From: Streptomyces triticirhizae
Lineage (GTDB): Bacteria; Actinomycetota; Actinomycetes; Streptomycetales; Streptomycetaceae
Assembly: GCF_003696235.1 (NCBI RefSeq)
Contig: NZ_RFFJ01000042.1
Coordinates: 1-37,203, forward strand
Direction of reading: 5' to 3'
Length of the DNA: 37,203 nt
Part shown: positions 31,087-37,203 of the stretch, one piece after another
Numbering within the stretch: position 1 is the first letter of the stretch
Layout of the letters: each line of letters starts with the position of its first letter
Notes under the pieces: model-generated
Seen by the model: only the letters and a program-made list of their open reading frames with translations
Databases searched by the model: none
Told to the model about the DNA's origin: nothing
Program-made: the position numbers and the translations under genes

Positions 31087-31177
31087 GCCGCGCACCTGGC
31101 CGCCGGGCGGCGCCGCCCCACCAGCCGGGCCACGCGCCGGCCGGCCACCCGTCGGCCGGCCACCACCCGTCGGTCCG

Positions 31178-31753
31178 CTACGCACCGGCCCGCTCCACCT
31201 CGTCCAGCAGCGCCAACAGGGCCGCGACCGTGCGCCAGTTCCTCCCGGTGGCGCGCTCGCCGACCACGCGGCCGACCAGCCGCGCGCCCAGCCGGCTCCG
31301 CCCCATCCCGCCCGGGAAGTAGGCGAACACCTCCCGCTCCCCCAGCCGCAGCTCCTCCGGCGCGAACTCCGCCGGATCGAGCCCGGCGACCGGCAGCCCG
31401 GCCGCCGGAGCACCGAGAAAGAGCACCAGCAGCTTCGACGCGTCGAGATCGTCCGCCGGAAACGGGCAGCGCCGCGCCGCCCCGCGCAACTCCTCGGCGG
31501 TCAGGACCAGACAGTCCACCGGGAAGCCGAAGCGCTCCTCGATGACGGCCGAGATCTCCCCGGCCAGCCCCTCCGCCTCCCCCGGCGGCGCCGTGAACAC
31601 GACGTTCCCACTGTGGAGATGGGTGCGGACCGCGCCGAAGCCGCGCGCGGCCAGCGCCTCCCTGAGCGCGGCCATCGGCACCTTCCGCCGGCCGCCGACG
31701 TTGACACCTCTCAGCAGCGCCACCCGGGCCACCGCCCCCATCTGCTCACTCAT
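31178..31753 (-). CDS. DUF1697 domain-containing protein
   Basis: This 191-residue protein has the DUF1697 signature 'RVALLRGVNVGGRRKVPMAALREALAARGFGAVRTHLHSGNVVF', then 'PVDCLVLTAEEL' and 'VFAYFPGGMGRSRLGARLVGR...ATGRNWRTVAALL'. The family is widespread and of unknown function. The start is uncertain: I take the ATG at 31753, but 31741 or 31783 are possible and no clear ribosome-binding site is visible. Confidence 0.85.
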   Translation of the reverse strand: MSEQMGAVARVALLRGVNVGGRRKVPMAALREALAARGFGAVRTHLHSGNVVFTAPPGEAEGLAGEISAVIEERFGFPVDCLVLTAEELRGAARRCPFPADDLDASKLLVLFLGAPAAGLPVAGLDPAEFAPEELRLGEREVFAYFPGGMGRSRLGARLVGRVVGERATGRNWRTVAALLALLDEVERAGA

Positions 31754-31826
31754 GGTGACGAAGATAGGGGAGGCCACTGACAATCCGTCGTTTCCCCTGG
31801 TGAGAGGCGTTCAGGCGGCGGGTTGT

Positions 31827-33053
31827 TCACGAGACGGACCTGGAGTGCTCCCAGGCCCACTCGAACTCCTCGCGGTAGGTCTCGAAGAGGCTCAGCTCGT
31901 CGTCCGGCCGCTCCTCCCGTCCCACGATCTCCCGCCCGGCCCGCCGCAACACCAGCGCCGGCGTCTCCACTCCCCTGCTGCGCCGCAGATAGGACTGGAT
32001 CACCGCGACGCCCTCCGCGCTGTCGCCGTCGACGAAGTAGGCGCTGAACCGGGGCGTGTCGTCGAACACATGGATCTCGAACGCCTCCTGGTCCCGCACC
32101 CGGGCCCGGACCCGGCGGACCTGGAGGATGTTGGTCTCCACCGCGCGCCCCAACTCGCCCCGCTTGAGGCCGAGTTCCCGCTCCCGACGGCGCATCGCGC
32201 CGCTGGCAGGGTTGAGGAAGAGCAGCCGGGTGCGGCAGCCGGACTCGGCCAGCCGCGCCAGCCGTCGCCCCGGGTAGTTCTGCACCAGCAGGCCCAGACC
32301 TATGCCCATCGCGTCCAGTCGCCTGGCGCCGCCGAAGAGTTCCTCGGCCGGCAGCTGCCGTTGCAGCCGCACCCGGTCCGGGTGCACGCCCGCCACATCG
32401 GTGAACCGGTCGCCCACCAGCTGCTCCACCACATCGGTGGGCAGCCGCCCGTCCTCGGCCGGCGCCGTGGAGTCCAGCAGCCGCAACAGCCGGGCGCAGC
32501 CGCGTTCCGCCTGCTCCAGCACGGCCCGGTTGATGCCCCGGTTGCGGCTGACCGCGCTGCGCGCCACCTCCAGTTCGTCCAGCGTCAGCTCCAGCTCGCG
32601 CCGGTTGTCGAAATACGGCGCGAAGCACGGCCAGTGCTGCACCATGAGTTCACGCAACTGAGGCAGGGTCAGAAAGGCGAGCACCGTGTCATCGGCAGGA
32701 TCGAGCAAGTGTCCCTTGCGGCGGCTCACCTCGCGCAGCGCGGCCGCACGCTGCACCCACTCCTGGCCGGTCGGGCCGGCCGCCGCCATCTCCCACTCCG
32801 CGCCGTGCACCGGCTCGTACACCGGGCGCAACACCGCGCCGACCACCGAACGCAGCCGCTGTTCCACCAGGTTGAGCCAGACATACGCCCGCCCGGCACG
32901 CTCCACGCGCACCCGGACCTCCGACCAGTCCTCGGCGCTCCACTCCAGGTCGGCCCCTATCTCCATGGGTCGTGGCACCGGTACGGCCCCGGCCGGCGCC
33001 TCGGCGGTCTCGCCGCCGTTGCCCGATGGCAGCTCCAGGCCCGAAGAGCCCAC
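31827..33053 (-). CDS. SAV2148-like HEPN-domain protein
   Basis: I choose the GTG at 33053, preceded at about 9 nt by GGAAGG, giving 408 residues; the frame stays open to 33134. The sequence closely follows what I recall of the Streptomyces SAV2148 family. A helical Swt1-like HEPN region spans about 40-190 ('AGRAYVWLNLVEQRLRSVVGAVL', 'LTLPQLRELMVQHWPCFAPYFDNRRELELTLDELEVARSAVSRNRGIN'). A C-terminal alpha/beta part follows ('ARRLDAMGIGLGLLVQNYPGRRLARLAESGCRTRLLFLNPASGAMRRRERELGLKRGEL', 'FEIHVFDDTPRFSAYFVDGDSAEGVAVIQSYLRR') that resembles phospholipase-D-like sensor domains. The HEPN RNase motif RNxxxH is here RNRGIN (170-175), lacking the catalytic His. Function unknown. Confidence 0.8.
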   Translation of the reverse strand: MGSSGLELPSGNGGETAEAPAGAVPVPRPMEIGADLEWSAEDWSEVRVRVERAGRAYVWLNLVEQRLRSVVGAVLRPVYEPVHGAEWEMAAAGPTGQEWVQRAAALREVSRRKGHLLDPADDTVLAFLTLPQLRELMVQHWPCFAPYFDNRRELELTLDELEVARSAVSRNRGINRAVLEQAERGCARLLRLLDSTAPAEDGRLPTDVVEQLVGDRFTDVAGVHPDRVRLQRQLPAEELFGGARRLDAMGIGLGLLVQNYPGRRLARLAESGCRTRLLFLNPASGAMRRRERELGLKRGELGRAVETNILQVRRVRARVRDQEAFEIHVFDDTPRFSAYFVDGDSAEGVAVIQSYLRRSRGVETPALVLRRAGREIVGREERPDDELSLFETYREEFEWAWEHSRSVS

Positions 33054-33176
33054 CGTTCGTACCGCCTTCCGCGCCACTGATGGATCAAGGAAGCCTACTG
33101 TGGCACGCCCCGACCACGCAGCAAGATCCCACAACCCCCGCGCTTGCCTGCGCCCGGCCCGGGGCAGGCGACTTCC

Positions 33177-35588
33177 ATGACGGCCATGCGCGTGCCCACG
33201 TCAACGTACCGGCTCCAGCTGGGTCCTGATCTCCCGTTCGCCGCCGCCGAGCAGGTGGTGCCGCACGCGGCCTCGCTGGGCGTCTCCCATCTGCACCTCT
33301 CCCCCGTGCTGGACGCGGTCCCCGGTTCGGGGCACGGCTACGACGTCACCGACCACACCAGGGTCCGCCCCGAACTCGGCGGCGAGGAGGGCCTGCGGCG
33401 GCTGGCGGCCACCGCGCGGGAACACGGCCTGGGGCTGGTGCTGGACATCGTGCCCAACCACATGGCGCTGCCCGCCGACACCCGCCGCAACGCGCCGCTG
33501 TGGCAGGTGCTCAGGGAGGGCCCCGAGTCGCCGGCCGCGCGCTGGTTCGACATCGACTGGGAGGCCGGGGACGGCCGGGTGCTGCTGCCGGTGCTCGGCG
33601 GCCCGCTGGGCGAGGAGCTGTGCCGACTGTCAGTGGAGGGCGATACTCTCCGTTACGCCGATCACCTTCTGCCCCTGAGACCCGACACCGAGGAGCTGCC
33701 CCTGCCCGACCTGCTGGACGCCCAGCACTACCGCCTCGCCTGGTGGCGGCTTGGCCGCAGCGAGGTGAACTACCGCAGGTTCTTCACCATCAGCGACCTG
33801 ATCGCGATCCGCGTCGAGGACCCCGAGATCTTCCGGGCCAGCCACGCCCTGGTGCTGCGCCTGCTGGCCGAGGGGGTGATCGACGGGCTCCGCGTCGACC
33901 ATCCCGACGGCCTGGCCGACCCCGGCGGCTATCTGGCCCGGCTGCACGAGGAGACCGGCGGCGCCTGGATCGTCGCGGAGAAGATCCTGGGCTCGGGAGA
34001 GCAGCTCCCGGGCAGCTGGCCGATCGCCGGCACCACCGGCTATGACGCGCTGCGCCACCTGGACGCGCTCTTTGTCGACCCCGAGGGCTGGGTCGAACTC
34101 ACCGAGCACTACCGGGCGTTCACCGGCACCCCGCCCGACCAGGGCGGCGCGTGGGAGGCCACGGTGCGCCGCGCGGCGTACCGCATGATCAACCACGAGC
34201 TGGTCGCCGAGCGCGAGCGGCTGGTGCGGGTCGCGCTGCGGATCTGCCGCTCGGTGGACGGGCTGCGCCGCCGGGACCACGCGCCCTGGGCGCTGCGCAC
34301 CGCGATCACCGAGCTGCTGGTCAGGCTCCCGGTCTACCGCCCCTACGTCACCGCCGACGCGCCCCCCTCGCCGGTGGACGAGGCGCTGCTGGCCACGGCG
34401 GCCGACGGCGCCAGGGCGGCGTTCCGGGTGCCCGCCGAGGCGTCGGCCGTCGCCACGGTGCGGGACCTGGCGCTGGGCCTCTTCGGCGAGGACGCCGACC
34501 GGGCGGACTTCCGGGTGCGCTTCGCGCAGGTCTCCTCCGCGCTGCGCGCCAAGGCCGTGGAGGACACGGCCTGTTACCGCTACACCCCGCTGCTCTCGGC
34601 GGCCGAGGTGGGCGGCGACCCCGGCGCGCCCGCGCTGCCGCCCGCGACCTTCCACGCCTTCTGCTCCCGGACGCAGCGGGACTGGCCGCTGACCGGCACG
34701 GTGTTGAGCACCCACGACACCAAGCGCAGCGGCGACGTGCGCGCCGCCCAGGCCACCCTCACCGAGCGCCCCAGGGACTGGGCCGCCCTGGTCACCCAGC
34801 TCACCGAGGCCACCGCCGCGAGCGGCGCGCGGGCCCCCGATCCGCACCTCGCGTGGTCGACCTGGCAGACGGCGTTCGCGCTCGGCAGCCCGGACCGCGA
34901 CCGGCTGCTGGCCACCCAGCTGAAGACCGCGCGCGAGGCCGCGCTCCACACCAGCTGGACCGAGCGGAACGAGGAGTACGAGGCGAGCCTGGAGCGCTTC
35001 GTGCTGGCCGGCCCCTGCGGTCATCCGTTCCACCAACTCGCCGAGTTCGCGGCCGGGTTGGCGCCGGCGATCCGGTCCAACGTGCTGGGCGCCACGCTGC
35101 TGCACCTGACCATGCCCGGCGTGCCCGACGTCTACCGGGGCAGCGAGGGGCACTATCCGGCCCTGGTCGACCCGGACAACCGCAGGCCACCCCGGCTGCC
35201 CGTCGCCCAACTCGCCGCGCTCGACGGCGCCGGCCCCGCCGAGGGCCACGACCTGACCACCGAGAAGCTGCGGCTGACGGCGACGGCGCTGCGGCTGCGC
35301 CGCGAACACCCGGAGTGGTTCGGCCCACGGGGCGGGTACCAGCCGCTGTTCGCGGAGGGACGGGCGGCGGACCACTGCGTCGCCTTCGTCCGCGCCGACC
35401 GGGTGCTCACCGCCGTCACCCGCCTCTCCCACCGCCTGGCCGCCGAGGGCGGCTGGGGCGACACCCGGCTCGCCCTGCCCCCCGGCGAGTGGCACAGCAC
35501 ACTGACCGGTCAACGCCACCGCGAGCGCGTGGAGTTGAGCCGCCTGTTCGCGACCGAGCCGGTGGCCCTGCTGGTCAACGAGAGCTGA
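33177..35588 (+). CDS. treY: malto-oligosyltrehalose synthase
   Basis: This 803-residue GH13 enzyme turns the reducing-end alpha-1,4 link of malto-oligosaccharides into alpha,alpha-1,1, the first step of trehalose release from glycogen. It opens with the typical 'VPTSTYRLQLGPDLPF'. Conserved regions are 'LGLVLDIVPNHMALP', 'DGLRVDHPDGLADPGGYLARL' (nucleophile Asp in RVDHPDG), 'WIVAEKILGSGEQLP' (acid/base Glu), 'VLSTHDTKRSGDVRA' and the C-terminal 'MPGVPDVYRGSEGHYPALVDPDNRR'. The ATG at 33177 agrees with family N-termini. TreZ, the usual partner, is not in this window. Confidence 0.96.
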   Translation: MTAMRVPTSTYRLQLGPDLPFAAAEQVVPHAASLGVSHLHLSPVLDAVPGSGHGYDVTDHTRVRPELGGEEGLRRLAATAREHGLGLVLDIVPNHMALPADTRRNAPLWQVLREGPESPAARWFDIDWEAGDGRVLLPVLGGPLGEELCRLSVEGDTLRYADHLLPLRPDTEELPLPDLLDAQHYRLAWWRLGRSEVNYRRFFTISDLIAIRVEDPEIFRASHALVLRLLAEGVIDGLRVDHPDGLADPGGYLARLHEETGGAWIVAEKILGSGEQLPGSWPIAGTTGYDALRHLDALFVDPEGWVELTEHYRAFTGTPPDQGGAWEATVRRAAYRMINHELVAERERLVRVALRICRSVDGLRRRDHAPWALRTAITELLVRLPVYRPYVTADAPPSPVDEALLATAADGARAAFRVPAEASAVATVRDLALGLFGEDADRADFRVRFAQVSSALRAKAVEDTACYRYTPLLSAAEVGGDPGAPALPPATFHAFCSRTQRDWPLTGTVLSTHDTKRSGDVRAAQATLTERPRDWAALVTQLTEATAASGARAPDPHLAWSTWQTAFALGSPDRDRLLATQLKTAREAALHTSWTERNEEYEASLERFVLAGPCGHPFHQLAEFAAGLAPAIRSNVLGATLLHLTMPGVPDVYRGSEGHYPALVDPDNRRPPRLPVAQLAALDGAGPAEGHDLTTEKLRLTATALRLRREHPEWFGPRGGYQPLFAEGRAADHCVAFVRADRVLTAVTRLSHRLAAEGGWGDTRLALPPGEWHSTLTGQRHRERVELSRLFATEPVALLVNES

Positions 35589-35595
35589 CCGCCGC

Positions 35596-35644
35596 CGACG
35601 GCAACCGGGCGCCGCGCGACCGACGGCAACCGGGCTCCGCGCCG
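35596..35644. repeat. two near-identical 24-bp direct repeats after treY
   Basis: CGACGGCAACCGGGC followed by KCCGCGC occurs at 35596 and again at 35621, a period of 25 bp with one mismatch in the first 22 positions. It is non-coding and begins 8 bp after the treY stop. Confidence 0.5.
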
Positions 35645-35697
35645 CCGACCCGACGCGGGCGGGCGCGGCGACCCTGGTGAACGTCGGTCAAGAACAG

Positions 35698-35738
35698 GTA
35701 ACGCACGAGTCTTTACACGCGACTCGGGCCCGCGTTAC
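35698..35738. promoter_or_regulatory. nested inverted repeats upstream of the LPMO gene
   Basis: GTAACGC (35698-35704) pairs with GCGTTAC (35732-35738), and inside it CGAGTC (35706-35711) pairs with GACTCG (35721-35726). The structure lies 10 bp before the CebR box, in the promoter region. It may be a second operator or the treY terminator. Confidence 0.4.
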
Positions 35739-35748
35739 GGTCCGGAAT

Positions 35749-35762
35749 TGGGAGCGCTCCCA
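35749..35762. promoter_or_regulatory. CebR box TGGGAGCGCTCCCA
   Basis: This 14-bp perfect palindrome is identical to the known operator of CebR, the cello-oligosaccharide-responsive LacI-family repressor of Streptomyces cellulose genes. It lies 92 bp before the LPMO start, predicting induction by cellobiose or cellotriose. Confidence 0.93.
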
Positions 35763-35854
35763 TGGCATCTCTTCCCGGCCCCCTCCGGGAGATCGCCCAT
35801 GTCCGCGCGCTCCTGGCCGACCCCCACCTCATCACGGCGAAGGGACGCAACGCG

Positions 35855-36751
35855 ATGAGAGACCACCAGAAGCGACGCGGTCTGCGGAAGCTCGGACTGC
35901 TGACGGTCGCCGCCACCGTGCCGGCCATGGCCGCCGTGGTGTTCACCGGCGGCACCGCCTCCGCCCACGGCGCGCCCATGGACCCCGGCAGCCGGACCTA
36001 CCTCTGCTGGAAGTACAGCGTCGGCGAGACCGGTGCGCTCAACCCGACCAACCCCGCCTGCGCCGCCGCCCTGGAGGCCAGCGGGGCGAACGGCTTCTAC
36101 AACTGGTTCGCCGTGCTGCGCTCCGACGGCGCCGGCCGCACCGAGGGCTTCATCCCCGACGGCCAGCTGTGCAGCGGCGGGGCCACCGTCTACGACTTCT
36201 CCGGCTTCGACATCCCCAGCGAGGACTGGCCCACCACCCATCTGACCTCGGGCGCCGAGTGGGAGTTCACCTACAACCCGTGGGCCCACCACCCCGGGAC
36301 CTTCCACCAGTATGTGACCGTCGACGGCTGGGACCCCAACTCGCCCCTCACCTGGGACGACCTGGAGGACCAGCCCTTCCACTCCGAGACCGACCCGCCG
36401 TTCAGGGGCGGGGTGGGCGACGCCAACTCCGAGTACTACTGGAACGCCCAGCTGCCCGAGGGCAAGGAGGGGCGCCACATCATCTACACCGTCTGGGAGC
36501 GCTCCGACAGCCAGGAGACCTTCTACGGCTGCTCGGACGTGATCTTCGACGGCGGCAACGGCGAGGTGACCGTCCCCGGCGACGACACCGCCGCCTCGCC
36601 CGAGGCGATGACGGAGTACACCGCGCCGGTCAACGAGGAGGGCGGCGCGCACGACGCGCACGCGGCCCACGCGGCCCAGGACGCTCAGGCCACCACGGGC
36701 GGCAGCGCGCGGACCGTCTTCCACGGGATGTTGCACGGCCTGACCAGCTGA
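35855..36751 (+). CDS. secreted AA10 lytic polysaccharide monooxygenase (cellulose-type)
   Basis: The ATG at 35855 (AAGGGACG upstream) gives 298 residues and a normal signal peptide; an ATG at 35762 overlaps the CebR box and is rejected. Cleavage after 'ASA' exposes His38 as N-terminal residue of the copper histidine brace; the second ligand is His146 ('NPWAHHPGTF'), with Phe231 likely axial ('SDVIFDGGNGEV'). 'PGSRTYLCW', 'NPACAAALEASGANGFYNWF' and 'GWDPNSPLTWDDLE' match the cellulose-active Streptomyces CelS2 branch rather than chitin enzymes. No carbohydrate-binding module is attached. Instead residues 238-298 form a low-complexity tail with a His-rich patch (His266, 269, 272) and 'HGMLHG'. 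Confidence 0.93.
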   Translation: MRDHQKRRGLRKLGLLTVAATVPAMAAVVFTGGTASAHGAPMDPGSRTYLCWKYSVGETGALNPTNPACAAALEASGANGFYNWFAVLRSDGAGRTEGFIPDGQLCSGGATVYDFSGFDIPSEDWPTTHLTSGAEWEFTYNPWAHHPGTFHQYVTVDGWDPNSPLTWDDLEDQPFHSETDPPFRGGVGDANSEYYWNAQLPEGKEGRHIIYTVWERSDSQETFYGCSDVIFDGGNGEVTVPGDDTAASPEAMTEYTAPVNEEGGAHDAHAAHAAQDAQATTGGSARTVFHGMLHGLTS

Positions 36752-36799
36752 CCGACCCCGCCGGCCCGGGGCGCTCCGCCTCGGCCGGCCGCTGAGACT

Positions 36800-36846
36800 C
36801 CGGCCTGTCGCCCCACCTCCCAGCCCCCGCTAGGGCGACAGGCCGG
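36800..36846 (+). terminator. perfect 14-bp hairpin terminator after the LPMO gene
   Basis: CCGGCCTGTCGCCC (36800-36813) pairs perfectly with GGGCGACAGGCCGG (36833-36846) around a 19-nt loop and is followed by CTTTCC. It starts 48 bp after the LPMO stop. Confidence 0.88.
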
Positions 36847-37145
36847 CTTTCCGCTGTCACCGTCCGGCGCGCGACCCGCGTTGTCAGTGCCGGGAGTTAC
36901 GGTGTCCCCGCACACACCGCACACACCACCACGCGGGACCACAGGCGCCGACCCCGCGCACCGCACCGCCGCACACACGGCGGGGCACGGGCCGGACCGG
37001 CGCACCCCTCACGCGGCCGACATCCGCGCGGCCGACATCGCCCAACGCCTCCGTTCGCCGTCAACCCCTCGCCCACGGGGGGGTGCCTCTATGTCGTTCG
37101 TCAAGGCGTCTCTGTCGGGTTTGGGGTGGTTTGGTGTTGCTGGGG
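36847..37145. other. intergenic region with a compositional change at the right edge
   Basis: No gene is recognised. From about 37085 the plus strand becomes G/T-rich (GTTTGGGGTGGTTTGGTG at 37119), unlike the rest of the window. This may mark the end of an inserted element that continues beyond the window. Confidence 0.4.
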
Positions 37146-37203
37146 TTATGCGGCGAGTTCGATGTCCTTCGGTGTCCGGGGTTGGTAGAAGGTGCCGTCT
37201 CGG
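37146..37203 (-). CDS. 3' end of a probable transposase gene, truncated by window edge
   Basis: On the minus strand the last 58 bases encode 'RDGTFYQPRTPKDIELAA' followed by TAA. The short C-terminus and the change in base composition next to it look like an insertion-sequence transposase, but the identification rests on 18 residues only. It might instead be an unrelated gene. Confidence 0.35.
   Translation of the reverse strand, partial: RDGTFYQPRTPKDIELAA

Noticed and set aside
28459..31413. 984-codon open frame on the minus strand
   Set aside because: It runs antisense to cysteine dioxygenase, rhodanese and the GNAT gene and out of frame through the epimerase-like gene, all of which have clear motifs.
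35762..35854. Upstream ATG extending the LPMO by 31 residues
   Set aside because: The ATG overlaps the CebR operator, and the added residues would precede a complete signal peptide.

Overview
The window is very GC-rich, with GC-biased third codon positions and actinomycete regulatory signals (an IdeR/DmdR-type iron box, an HspR HAIR element, a CebR box and leaderless promoters). Gene content and order point to Streptomyces or a close relative. The arrangement sulfite reductase, small zinc-ribbon protein, cysH, cysC, cysD, cysN, ssuABC, CbiX-like chelatase is the one I recall from Streptomyces chromosomes. No rRNA, tRNA or CRISPR array was seen.

Left part (1-15.3 kb): the 3' part of a PucR-type regulator; a TPR-like protein; a GntR/FCD regulator; an FhuF-like 2Fe-2S protein under an iron box; a DUF2637 membrane protein; and about 1 kb of apparently non-coding DNA full of GC-rich hairpins. 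Next come alkylation-repair genes (ogt and an Ada-AlkA fusion on the minus strand, aidB on the plus strand), interleaved with a PPOX-family flavoprotein, lon behind a HAIR element, and an XRE/DUF5753 regulator. Two overlapping genes for related proteins of unknown function follow, behind a candidate SigB promoter.

Central part (15.5-29.3 kb): a sulfur island. A ten-gene plus-strand operon covers sulfate activation (CysD, CysN, CysC), APS reduction (CysH), sulfite reduction (siroheme enzyme), siroheme chelation (CbiX-like) and sulfonate uptake (SsuABC). A minus-strand unit encodes a TauD-type dioxygenase and a winged-helix regulator. A divergent plus-strand unit encodes cysteine dioxygenase and a rhodanese. 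Each of the three units is headed by a separate 24-28 codon ORF. All three ORFs end in a motif of the form HVDLxRx[AS]SA[IL]C and use the codons GAT (Asp) and TGT (Cys) at the conserved positions. Two of them sit directly behind good promoters that would give leaderless mRNAs. This three-copy leader-peptide system, which appears to link sulfur acquisition, sulfonate breakdown and cysteine catabolism, is the most interesting feature of the window.

Right part (29.3-37.2 kb): an NAD-dependent epimerase-like protein, a GNAT acetyltransferase, a DUF1697 protein, an SAV2148-like HEPN-domain protein, TreY (trehalose synthesis), and an AA10 lytic polysaccharide monooxygenase behind an exact CebR box. 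The right edge cuts into what looks like the 3' end of a minus-strand transposase.
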